Part shown: positions 54,160-64,000 of the stretch, in pieces
Layout of the letters: each line of letters opens with the position of its first letter
Numbering within the stretch: position 1 is the stretch's first letter
From: Phocoena phocoena
Lineage: Eukaryota > Chordata > Mammalia > Artiodactyla > Phocoenidae
Length of the DNA stretch: 64,000 nt
Direction: 5' to 3'
Assembly: GCF_963924675.1 (NCBI RefSeq)
Contig: NC_089232.1
Coordinates: 32,934,842-32,998,841, forward strand
Made by a program: the position numbers and the translations under genes
The notes under the pieces: model-generated
Database searches by the model: none
What the model was told of the DNA's origin: nothing
Seen by the model: only the letters and a program-made list of their open reading frames with translations

Positions 54160-57119
54160 AACAAATTGAATTAAATTCTGCTGGTTCTAGGAGATGCCAT
54201 GTGGGGAAAGGGTGATTAAGTCCTGTTGGGAAAATGCAATGTATTCTATGACAGTGTTGGGATTTCCCAGTGCTCATTAGGTTTTAAATGCTCTGAGAAG
54301 TCCTTGAGAAAATAAATGTCTTTGAACTTGGGATTTTTCAAACTCATTTGAGCAAAACATCCTTTTCACTTTTTCAATATATGTGAATACCCTTTGGGAA
54401 ACCATGGGTTTCAGGGTGTATACGTGGCTGTTGGGATCCCTGAAAGCAGGCTGTGATGGGCTGAGAAGTGATGTGTCGGGGGAGGGCTCCGAGAAAGGCG
54501 GACCCTGGCCTGAGACCACCCCTGGGGCATCTTTTCTTCGTTCCTGGGCTGAGTTCCTGACCACAAAGCCAGTGACTGAGCCCTTGGAAAGTATGCAATA
54601 GTGTAACCCTCCCACCCATGTGCCTACTCCTTGCAGAGGATGCCAGCAGATCTGCATTTTTCACATTGCTGGGTGGATTTTGAAGAACTGAGCCAGGCAG
54701 AAAGGCCCAGACGTCTGCCCTGAAGGGGGCAGGTATGTCTCAGGGGTGCTTAGCAGTGAGGGGTTTATTTCTCTCTTCCAGCCCCGTTTGTGTTTATGGG
54801 TCTAGAACCTCAGCCACCTGGCCCTAGGGTTCTTGTGATAATTGGGTGCAGCCCCTTTTTAACTGTGACAGGCTGGGGACTCCGAGATGGCACAGGACTT
54901 TCTAGGGGCCATTCTCCTGAGGATTTACTCTGTACAGCCCATCCTCCGAGAAGAAAATTCCCCGCCTGAGGAAAAATACCGAGTGTGACGATTCCTCCTC
55001 AGTGAAGTTGAACTTCTGAAGTTTCTTCCTCAGTTGCACTTCCTTCCCTCCTGACAAATACCTCCTGTCAATTTGTATACACACCCCTTGGTTGTGGCTT
55101 CCCAAACTGTCCCAAGGCTCTGTGCCTGCATAGTTTAAACAGATTTGTGTCATGGTTTCTCCTACAGATAATGACAAATCTGCAAAGGGAGTGTGTGCTC
55201 TTTCTGTACAAAGTCTTTCCAAACACCCACCCAGATCCAGGTATTCCATCCTGTCCATGGGTCCCCTCTCTGGTTGATGCCACCAAGGTTGTGGTGTAAT
55301 TCTGGGCAATCACTTCAAGAGCCTTTTGTTGGGCATCCACTGTGGGCAAAGTGCTCCCCAAGGTGTGTGTGTGTTTGGGGGAGGGAACAAAGTCAATTAA
55401 ACTGCCCAGCGCGGGAAAGCAAGATGTTCACAAATATCCCTGGGGGTGAGAAAGTTGGCGGGGGTTTGGGGGTGTGTGAAGCAGGAGCCTGGAGGGCAGG
55501 GCAGGGGCACTTTTGACTGGAAAGATCCCAGGAGGCTGCCTGGAGGAGGAGGCATTTTTGGTGGTACTTGAAGGTTGACCAGAAGGCTGCCGGGACAGGG
55601 TTTGTGTGACAGTGGGAGGTGCAGAGTGGGAAGGCCCCTGCACACAATGATGTGTGGGTTGGGCTCAGGGGAGGGGAGGGAGGTGTGGATAGGGATGGGA
55701 GGAAGAGGGCATGAAGACTGTTAGCCAAGACAGGTGAGGGAATCAGGACGTTGATGGTGGGACTGCAAAGGCAAGGGAGGGTGACCCTTAGTGTTCTTCT
55801 CTATGAATGAGTGGGGCATCAAACTGGATCCGTGGGGTGGAGAGGGCAAGGGAGATGGGACTGTCCCACCCCAGTTCATTTGAACGTACCCGCTTTTACC
55901 TGTTCTAGACTCTGCATTTTGGCATTGGACTCATTCAAACCAAAGATTCTGTTGCTTAAAAAATACACTGAAAATCACCAGGTAGCATGTCTGCTAAGGC
56001 TCCTCCCATCTCTAAATGTATCCCACACTTCTTGGTAACCTCAACTTCCTGATGTTTTCCGGGTATTTTCTTATGATTCTCAAGCATTTGGCCTTTGTCC
56101 ATACTCAGTGACAAGCTTCTAGAGGGCAGGGAGCTTCTATACACTTTGACTGTTGTTAAAACACCCAGCAGGGGTGTGAACACAGGCCTTCCATAACTGC
56201 CGCTGGGGTGCTGCCGCCAGTACTCTGAGCAGGCTTCTGAGTTCCCACCGTTTCCCTCTCTCTGAAAACTGGCCAGTGGGTGCCTAAAGGGTTTGATGAA
56301 AATGACACTGAACTGGGCAGGAGACCTGGGTTAAAATTCTGCTTGCCGTTCCCTAGCCCTGGGACTGGGGCCATTCACACAGACTCTCTTGTTCTTGGTT
56401 TTGTTTTCAGTGAAATAAGGGAGCTTTTTTTAAAAGCCGTGTTTCCCAAATGTGACCACAGAGAGCTAAGATGACAACAGGGTGTCCAGACACATTATGA
56501 AGACATAATGTCTTATATATATGTAATTTATTATTAAAGTGTTACTGAGTTCACAGTGCCTGTTAATGGCAAGTGTAATAAAGACTAACATTTATTAAAT
56601 GCTTGCTAGTTGTGAATTATGTGTGAGTGCCTGTCTCAGGTTGGACTTTCAAGCCCAGAGAAGAGAATTTGTATGCAGGAGACTCATGTAGGATTTCTCT
56701 GAGAATGGACGAAGCAGGGCAGAGGAAGAGAAGAAACCAAGCAGGGGTGTGATTTTAGGTGAAGCCCCAGTCTCAGCCTGATCGCGTAGGGGGCTCTGGA
56801 GTGTAAGTTACGTTGTGTAGTTTGTCCTCACTGATGGCAAGGGAACTGGGCTTTCATATACCGACCCCGGTCCACTGCGGGCCCAGGGCCACCTCAGTGG
56901 GGTGATGGTGGTGTTGGGGGCTGTGAACTCCCAGGTGCTTCTGGCTTTTTGTGTCACACCACAGAGCAGCCTTGGTAGCCTTCAAACAGTTTTCTGATGA
57001 GAGTTAGAAAGAAGATGAAGGGAAAAAAACCCAAGAAACCATGTGAATGCTCTGATGGTTCTGGTGGAGTGTTCATAGGACCTGGTGGTCATTCTAAGCT
57101 CACTCAAACTGACAAAAGA
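54160..57119. other. Intergenic stretch, no gene recognised
   Basis: Moderately GC-rich in places, with G-rich runs at 55375-55480. The longest minus-strand frame (54902-55309, 135 codons) shows no known domain, no splice context and no codon signal that I can defend. A MIR is annotated at 56290; an L2-like fragment lies near 56100-56160. Confidence 0.4.
56290..56425 (+). mobile_element. MIR SINE
   Basis: GGAGACCTGGGTTAAAATTC and the following CCATTCACACAGACTCTC with TTTCAGTGAAATAAGGG follow the MIR core. Confidence 0.55.
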
Positions 57120-57600
57120 AATTTTCACATATTGAGATATAGGGAAGTCATTCTGGCTTATCCATGAATTAACCTGAATTTTACGCTCACTAAAATAGCC
57201 TGTTTATGGCCTATCAAGCACACATTGTACAGGTGCTTTAATTATTAGAGAAAAGCACACACTAACCAAAAATAAAGAATGTCCATGTTAAAAATAAAGA
57301 TTAAATGCCTGTCTTCCTGGGACGCCAATGCTGGTATTCCTTTATCGATAAGACACCCTCCGCAGGTGCAAGGCCATGCTGACTTGCTATGTACCTGCTG
57401 GTCTGTTCTTTTTTTTTTTTTTTTTAAACCTTGAAGAAATGTATCCCTGACTTTAATGTTCTTTGCTCTGACAAGGTATAAAACTGTGCTGGAAACCATG
57501 CTTCTCTGGGACAGTTTCTCTGAGTAATCTGGGCAGTGGGCATCCAGGCTAGCCCTCAGTTTGGCTCAAATAAAACTCTTTTCTATTTCTTATTCTTGAT
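57120..57600 (+). repeat. Solo LTR-like element with promoter and poly(A) signals
   Basis: TATAAAA at 57477-57483 and AATAAA at 57569-57574 are spaced about 90 bp apart, as in the U3-R part of an LTR. GTTTATGGCCTATCAAGCAC lies at the left. A T17 run interrupts it near 57411. Family not identified; start approximate. Confidence 0.5.
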
Positions 57601-57614
57601 TGTTTATTGCTTAT

Positions 57615-57775
57615 TTTCATTGACAAATCCTTCCAACAACCTTGGGAAGTAAGTATCATTGTCTCCATTTTACAGGCACGGAGAAGTTAACAAACTTGCC
57701 TGTGGTCACACAGCTAGTAAGTGGCAGACCCAAGATTCAAAGCAAGAAGCCCATGCTTTTACCACCATACTGCAT
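57615..57775 (-). mobile_element. MIR SINE (minus)
   Basis: CATTTTACAGGCACGGAGAA, TGGTCACACAGCTAGTAAGT and GTGGCAGACCCAAGATTC are the classical reverse MIR core. Confidence 0.8.
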
Positions 57776-57779
57776 GGTG

Positions 57780-58470
57780 CTTCCCCAAATACAGCAGCTG
57801 TCATGTGTGTAATCGAGAATATTTGGGGAAAGAGTGAACAAGATATTGGAGTGTCTGTGTGGCAGTCTAACGTTCGATGACATCGTGAGCTCTTGCCAGT
57901 TTGTGCTCTGATTTCAAAGCAATTTCAGGGGCAATTTGGATTTCAATTATTTTCTGTCTTAACAATCATTCTGACTGAAGCGATTTAAATCAAAATCATA
58001 AAGGTCCAACCGTAGTTGGTTAATAGCTACAAAAACAATGGCCAGAGGTGAAAGATTTTTAAAGAACTACAAGGCATTTCTGTTGGCAGAATAATTGAGA
58101 GATGGCTGTTTGGGGCAGGAAGCAAAGTGATCTAGATTTCTAGTTTCAGTAAAATTACTTAACTGACAACATATGGTTCCCAATCACTGTAGCAGACCAG
58201 GGAGGTGTCTTTTAAGTGGGGAACACGTGGAATGGCGCAAGATGGAAGATTCCTTACTATGGCAAAGAGAAAAGGTTGCCTTCTAGTCACTGTTAAATTC
58301 TTGGCATTAATTGTCTCTTTCCTCCCTGTAGTCCTGTGTTCATGAAGATAGTGACACGAAGTTCCCTTCATGGGCCACTTTGAGACTTCCATGGGCGGTG
58401 AAGCACTCTAGAACTGTGCCATGCACAATACAGTCAATTGTTGAGGGCGCTCGGGGGAGGTCTTGACCTA
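57780..58470. other. Intergenic stretch, nothing recognised
   Basis: Unremarkable non-coding sequence. Confidence 0.4.
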
Positions 58471-58476
58471 GACTCA

Positions 58477-58700
58477 CAGTGGTTCTCAATCGGGGACAGT
58501 ATCCTTGCCCTCCCCAAGGGTTCTTGGAAATATGGGAGGGATCACAGTGAATAGGTTGTCTCATGGTGAGTGTATGTGAGCTACTGGAATTTAGGTCCCA
58601 GGGGACTGGTGGTGCTAAGTATCCTGCAGTGCACAGGACAGGCCCACTTGAGGAAGAAGTCTCACTCGAATGCTGATGACACCAACACTGAGAAACTCTG
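58477..58700 (+). mobile_element. MER20-like hAT MITE
   Basis: CAGTGGTTCTCAATCGGGGA start, AGTATCCTGCAGTGCACAGG middle, CACTGAGAAACTCTG end, in MER20 order and length. Confidence 0.82.
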
Positions 58701-59164
58701 GGAGAAGTGATTTGAAGAAAGTGAATCATCTTCAAGTATGAGACATCATGGCCTCTGAAATGACTTATACTTTTCCATGTACCTCTGGAAGACCACATGT
58801 GAAATTAGATGGAGACCAAGCATCTTAGCAGTTAAGGCTGCTCAGGATGGACTTGTCCTTGTCTTTGGTAGTGAGCTCCCCAACACTGGAGGTATTCAAG
58901 AAGAGGCCTGTTGACCTCATGGAAGAGATATTGTGAAAGGGATATCCAGCCTGAAGAAGAGGACGGATTAGATGATCCCTGAGAGGTATCCTAGTACCAA
59001 GATACAAGGATTCTTCTTATGGTTTATTCTCGGAATTCCAGGTGAGGCTTGGGAAGAAAGGAGTTAAAACTGAAAATCCCCCTGCATATGTGTGAGGTCT
59101 AGTCTGAGAAACGATGGGCTGAAAGAACATGAGTCTAGTATTAAGAGATAAAGGAAAAAGTACA

Positions 59165-59325
59165 TTGTGTTGAAAAGACCTCTGGGTGAGGAGTCAGCCA
59201 GCCCTGATTCCTGTCTCCACTGGGATCTTGCTGGTGAGTGTGGTGCTGGGCGGATCACATTTTCTCTGCATCTGTCAGGTGATGGCTGTCCGTGGTTCAA
59301 AGCTCAGAATCTGTGATTCTATAGT
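59165..59325 (+). mobile_element. MIR SINE
   Basis: Reads as decayed MIR: CCCTGATTCCTGTCTCCACT, TTTTCTCTGCATCTGTCAGG. Confidence 0.45.
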
Positions 59326-59348
59326 TTACGGGTAGACCCATGTTCTTT

Positions 59349-59533
59349 TTTTTTTTTTAATGTGGACCATTTTAAAAGTCTTTATTGAATTTGTTACAAT
59401 GTTGCTTCTGTTTTAGGCTTTGGTTTTTTGGCCACAAGACAAGTGGGATCTTAGCGCCCAGACCAGGGATCAAACCTGCGCCCCCTTCATTGGAAGGCGA
59501 AGTCTTAACCACTGGACCACCAGGGAAGTCCTC
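59349..59533 (-). mobile_element. CHR-related SINE with an extended 3' tail
   Basis: Minus-strand SINE with the CHR-1 head (GGACCACCAGGGAAGTCC) but a longer 3' extension containing ATTCAATAAAGACTTTT on its sense strand. Target duplications are tagacccatgttcttt (59333-59348) and tagaccatgttcttt (59534-59548). Confidence 0.88.
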
Positions 59534-60188
59534 TAGACCATGTTCTTTGACATAATTCTACTGTGGCCTTAGGTAAGTACTTTATGATCCTTTCCCAATA
59601 TGTGAAATAAAAATAATGTCTATTTTTTATTTTTTCTAATTCACAAGGAAATAGAATCAAGTAAGCTTGATGGCCAGAATACCTACCGTAAAAGTAGAAA
59701 GGATGGTAGAGTAAGTGTCATTTTGACATTTTCCTTCTCTAACACCACCTAAACGTTCTAGTACCAGTGGGTAAATGGGTCTCACTAAGTTGTTTGCATC
59801 CTTCACAAATCCTTGATATCCTTTTTGGAGTCCCGTGCTTCATCACAGCGAACATATTATATTATTCTTACATCCCCATTAAATAAATTTACATATAACA
59901 GTATGTTTTTTATTCTGATAAAATGTTTTATAAGCATTTAATTAAATTATACTGAGTTTCATATTTTGGAGGTGATGAACTTGTTTTTTCTCGATCTCAG
60001 ACCTTCTTGGTAGGCCCTTTAAAAACTCAGAGCTACTTGTCACTGTAACTAATAAGACTTGATAAATGTCTTTAGAGAAAAGACTTAGGTCAATTGGTAA
60101 AAAGAAAAAAATTCCCTTCTCAGAGCCTCCCTCTATGCTCCTATAGGGTAGCCCTTTTATTTATTTATGTTTTACAGCATTTTAAAAA

Positions 60189-60411
60189 GTATCTGTTTAT
60201 TTATGTGGCTGTGCCGGGTCTTAGGTGTGGCACGTGGGATCTTCGTTGCCACGTGTGGGATCTTTTAGTTGCGGCATTTGGGATCTTTAGTTGTGGCATG
60301 CGGATCTTTTAGTTGCGGCATGTGGGATCTAGTTCCCTGACCAGGGATTGAACCCAGGCCCCTGGAACTGGGAGTGTGGAGTCTTAACCACTGGACCACC
60401 AGGGAAGTCCC
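60189..60411 (-). mobile_element. CHR-related tRNA SINE
   Basis: Minus-strand element with four or more GTTGCGGCATGTGGGATC-like repeats, B-box region GACCAGGGATTGAACCC and terminal CCACCAGGGAAGTCCC. Similar in build to the copies at 11128 and 27613. Confidence 0.88.
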
Positions 60412-60609
60412 AGTTAGCACTTTTAGGTCAAGATGGATCTGGGCACAGGAAAGGAGGACGTGGAGAGGCCATTAGTAATGGCCAAATGCCTGCAGCTAAT
60501 TTGTAGGTACCTGTGAAAAGTAGTGAATGTGCGTGCATGTGTGTATGTGGTAGTGAGAGTGACAGATGAGGGCCCTGAGGGGTAAAGAGTTAGGAGAGAA
60601 GGGGCAGCA

Positions 60610-61660
60610 CAGGGTCAATGGTAAGCAGAGTTCTGAGACGGCTCTCAAAATACCCACCTCCTGGAGTACGCAGCTTGTATAATCCCTCTCCCCCTGCCCC
60701 CAGTTGAGTGTGTGAACATGATGAGATTTCACTCCTGTGGTTAGTTTATGTCATATGGCAAAGGTGAATGGGTTTTGTAGATTTACTTAAGGCCCTTAAT
60801 CAGCTGACTTTACATTATCAAAGGGGAGATGGTCCTGGGTGGGCCTGACCTAATCAGGTGAACACTTTAAAAGGAGGTCTGGAGGTCAGAGATGGAAGAG
60901 GTTAGAGATACTCTCCTGTTGGCCTTTGTTATGGACTGAATGCTTGTGCCGCACCCCTCTCCCCAGTCGTATGTTGAAGCCTTGACCCTTAATATGATGG
61001 TTTTAGAGCTAGGGTCTTTGGGAGGTCATTAGGGTTAGATGAGGTTGTAAGGGTGGGGCCCTCATGATGAGATTAGTGCCCTTATAAGTAGAGGCACCAG
61101 AGAGCTTTCTCTCTGTCTCTCTGTCTCTCTCCCTCCCCCCACCCCACCCTGAGCACATGCATATGCAAAGGTCACGTGAGCCCACAGTGAGGAGGTGGCT
61201 GTCTGCAGCCTAGCTGGAGAGCTCTCACCAGAACCCGACCATGCTGGCACCCTGATCTCAGACCTCCAGCACTGTGAGAAAATAACTTTCTGTTGTTTAA
61301 GCCACCCAGTCTGTGGTATTTTGTTATGGTAACCTGAGTAGATTCATTTAGCCTTGAACAAGCAAACTACCATGTTATCAGAGGGCCATGCAGCAGGACT
61401 AGCAGGTCTTTAGAAGCTGAGAGCCTCGGTTCTACAAATGCAGGGGGCTGAATTCTGCCAACAACCAGTGCGCTTGGACAGAAACCCTGAGGTCCAGATG
61501 AAAATGCAACCTTGTGAGATACTGTGCAGAGAACCTAGCTAAGCCATGCCCAGGCTCCTGACCCATGGAACTGTCAGATAATAAATGGGTGTGGTTTGAA
61601 GCCACTAAGTGTGTGGTGATTTGTCGCATAGCATAGAAGACTGAGGCATACTGCCTGTTG
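60610..61660 (+). repeat. Old LTR-like repeat split by an MLT1 LTR
   Basis: The left arm has AATACCCACCTCCTGGAGTA and CTGGGTGGGCCTGACCTAAT. The right arm has TGAATTCTGCCAACAACCAG, CAGATAATAAATGGGTGTGG and TTTGTCGCATAGCATAGAAG. The arms flank the MLT1 copy at 60927. The order fits one old element; its family is not named. Confidence 0.5.
60927..61350 (+). repeat. MLT1A-like MaLR solo LTR
   Basis: TGTTATGGACTGAATGCTTG start, CCCTCATGATGAGATTAGTG, CCGACCATGCTGGCACCCTG, and TTTGTTATGGTAACC near the end. GCCTT at 60922-60926 and 61351-61355 is the 5-bp duplication. Confidence 0.85.
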
Positions 61661-63385
61661 GAGGGCTGCCTTTGCTCAGGACAAGACAAAGTTGGGGGGG
61701 CAGTAACCTGTTTTCCATCACTTTCCTTCTTAGTGTCACTCAGATGAATTTTTGCACCTATATGATTCACAAAATATATCTCTCAGGAAAAGTGAGGAGA
61801 GTCTCTGTATTGGCTTCAGTATTAAAGGTCCAGCTAACCATGGACTCCATGTGTGATGGAATTTCTGTACTGAAGCACTTTGCAAGTTTTCCTTGGAAGG
61901 TAGCTCAGGATAGATTTAAGAGAATGAGAAGCTTTTATCGGCCATGGCTTCAAGGAAAGAAGCAGTGCCATAGGAGACCAATAATTCCTTTCTGGATAAC
62001 ATTTCCCATTCTTCTCTCCTGTTGCTGACAGTTGCTCTTTATTTGTTCTCAAATGAATTCTACCAGTCGGCCTGCAGCTGGAAGTGTGTTTGGTCACCAG
62101 GAGGTTGTCTGCCCTGCATTCCTCCTGGAGAGATGAAAAAACTGGGAACTCACCCTGTTACTCTCGAGTTTCCTGCCTTTTTTGACTCAGCATTAAGTGG
62201 AAAGAAAGTTGAGTTTTGATAGAAAAAAAATCTCTCGGACTCTCTCCCCTTTCAGGTTAGAGGAAGAAAATGCATCCACAAACCGGAGCCCCGGTGGGTG
62301 TGAACTGCAGTTTCGAGGAAACTTGATATTGTGTCTTTGACATCACGTTGCACTTGATTAAGGGCCGTTTCATCCTGCTGATGGAGTCTCTTTCCCCCAT
62401 GACCCAGGTCCCCTCCATAATCCCTCTCTCAAAGCCTTTTCCTTTTCATTATGTGGTCGTAATTATTTCTCTGTCGAGCACATAACCTAACACCTCTCGG
62501 TGCACAGTGCCAAGGTTTGAAACCATAATAAGTGGAATGCTCACCTTTGAAGCCATTACTTCAATCATTAGAACAAAGTTTATTCCTCAAGAGGACATTA
62601 ACATTTGGAAACGTGTCAACCAGAGTAAGAAATGCATCACGATCATGGACTAACTGCCAACTGGTTAAAATGCAATATTCCAATTTTCCTGGATGTTTTC
62701 AACGATCTAACATCTGACATTAGTTTACGTTTTTAAGTTGTCTTTGTTCAGTTCCTGGTAAGTTGTTTGTGAAGGTCAAAGAAGTTGATTTTTAAACACC
62801 AAACTAGGAAAGAAATGCAGCCAGAAGAAGGCAAAGGGATCCACTGAGCATATCAGGGCTGATGGGAGAGACTTCCCAGTCCAGGAAGCCATTTCCATCC
62901 TAGTGAGACTCAAAGCGGACAATGGCCTCTGCGTTTGGGCACCTATAATTTTAAACAAAAATGAGTCTGGTTGCTGTACTGAATTTCTTAGAAGACTTTA
63001 ATGAGATTATCTCTGAAGTTCAATTGGTAAGGAGTAAAGGACAAATATTCCACTTCTGCCTAGCAAAAAGCCACATTTCATCATTAATAGCATTGAAACC
63101 ATTAGTTGAAAACATCTAGCAAAACAGTGTAGGTTGGAAAGTAAAAATATAAACTCCCCTAGATGTGGAACGTGGAGGTTAGTAATACGTTAACCCAGTG
63201 ATTTTCTGGATGGTCTTTGTCATCAAAGTAGCACCACTTCTTTCTAAAGCTCAGGGAGGGAACCAGCAAAGTGAAATGGTGCAATTAGAGTGACCTTAAC
63301 CATTCACCCTGCAGCTTCGGGGATGTGTTCAAACTGGGGAATATTTTTGGTTGGGTATCCCATAGCTCCTTGCCTGTGGATCCAA
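61660..63385. other. Intergenic stretch, no gene recognised
   Basis: No repeat or coding gene is recognised. The 118-codon + frame at 61672-62028 and its minus-strand neighbours lack any known domain. Confidence 0.4.
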
Positions 63386-63389
63386 ATCT

Positions 63390-63700
63390 CTTCCTGTTAT
63401 CTAATGCTGCATGACGAACCACCCAAATTTCAGTGGCTTGAAATTTCAATATTTATTTTGCTTATGAATTTGGACAATGGGGACTATTGGGAAGTCAACT
63501 GGGGTAGTTTGAAGGCTGGGGTTAGAATCATCTGAAGGTCATTCACTCCGATATCTGGGGATTAATCCTGGGAAGATTAAAACAGCAGGGGCTAGCACAG
63601 TTGGAGTTCCTTGGGCATCTTTCTGTTTCCATGTGTCCCCTCCAGCTTGGTGGCTTCAGTGTAGCCAGCTGTCTTATATGTCAGCTCAGCATCCCAAGGT
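63390..63700 (-). repeat. Old LTR-like remnant, family uncertain
   Basis: TCTAATGCTGCATGACGAAC, CAGTGGCTTGAAATTTCAAT and TGGGAAGTCAACTGGGGTAG recall a common old mammalian LTR-like repeat in reverse. Low certainty. Confidence 0.4.
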
Positions 63701-63714
63701 CTACATTCTAAGAG

Positions 63715-63835
63715 AGAGCTAGGCTATGGTCAACAATACTACACTGTACACTTAAACTTTTGTTAAGAGGGTAGATCTCATGTTGTGTTCTTATCACAAT
63801 AAAATAAAATTTAAAAAGAGAGAGAGAGAGTGCCA
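63715..63835 (+). mobile_element. LINE-1 (L1M/L1MA-type) 3' end
   Basis: CAACAATACTACACTGTACA, GAGGGTAGATCTCATGTTGT and CTTATCACAATAAAATAAAA are the 3' end of an older L1, followed by (AG)n. Confidence 0.7.
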
Positions 63836-64000
63836 GGGAGAAGCTATATCACCATTTGTGACCCTGTCTTGGAAGATATGCTGCATCACTTCCACTGCCT
63901 TCTGTTTATTAGATGCGAGTTGCTAAGCTGGCCCACATCCAAAGGTGGTGGAATTCCACTCCACTTTTGATGGTGTCAAAGAATTTGCAGACATATTTTA

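Noticed and set aside
54902..55309. Minus-strand frame of 135 codons
   Set aside because: No recognisable motif, no promoter or splice signals, and overlapping frames on the other strand are similarly open. Probably chance in moderately GC-rich DNA.
67..60411. tRNA genes at the many GGTTCGA-type B boxes
   Set aside because: All are within CHR SINEs with tails and target duplications. No free-standing cloverleaf was seen.
61672..62097. Overlapping frames of 118 (+) and 87 (-) codons
   Set aside because: No known domain on either strand; no evidence for a gene.
1..64000. Bacterial-type systems (CRISPR, operons, toxin-antitoxin, prophage)
   Set aside because: The sequence is vertebrate nuclear DNA with introns and SINE/LINE repeats; direct repeats seen are microsatellites or target duplications.

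Overview
The window looks like mammalian nuclear DNA from a whale or dolphin, probably a toothed whale. It is AT-rich, intron-containing and full of interspersed repeats. The youngest and most numerous repeats are tRNA-Glu-derived SINEs of the CHR type, shared by cetaceans, hippos and ruminants. Several are the short, centrally deleted form that I associate with cetaceans. The species call rests on remembered repeat families and was not searched.

There is one gene, on the + strand: C1D, a nuclear exosome cofactor and transcriptional corepressor of the SAS10/C1D family. A CpG-island promoter with a perfect cAMP-response element lies at about 12.07-12.66 kb. A short non-coding first exon ends near 12,314. 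Intron 1 is about 11.6 kb. Four coding exons follow (23969-24106, 24872-24938, 25243-25298, 28216-28380) and encode an intact 141-residue protein. The 3' UTR starts at 28381, with poly(A) signal candidates at 29058, 29575 and 29825.

Layout. 0-12 kb: upstream intergenic DNA with MER5-like, Tigger-like, L1M, MLT1, CHR and other LTR remnants and a 0.9-kb 3' end of LINE-1. 12-28.4 kb: C1D, with MIR, L2, CHR and LINE remnants in introns 1 and 4; intron 1 also carries a four-deep nest of mobile elements (about 18.9-22.0 kb). 28.4-32.4 kb: 3' UTR and about 3 kb of AT-rich sequence with few recognisable repeats. 32.4-64 kb: gene-free intergenic DNA. This fits what I recall of human 2p14, where C1D borders a gene-poor interval, but that synteny is from memory. 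It holds dated layers of insertions: CHR SINEs with exact target duplications, MaLR LTRs with 5-bp duplications, two LINE-1 copies with 5' inversions, and an almost end-to-end hAT transposon at 52.15-54.15 kb interrupted by two younger elements.

I saw no tRNA, rRNA, CRISPR array, operon or second intact protein-coding gene. Most other open reading frames lie in or antisense to repeats. I found no credible new biological system. The points most worth following up are the nested transposons with readable junctions, the inverted SINE cluster at 41-42.4 kb and an unexplained CpG-rich patch at 38.5-39.3 kb.
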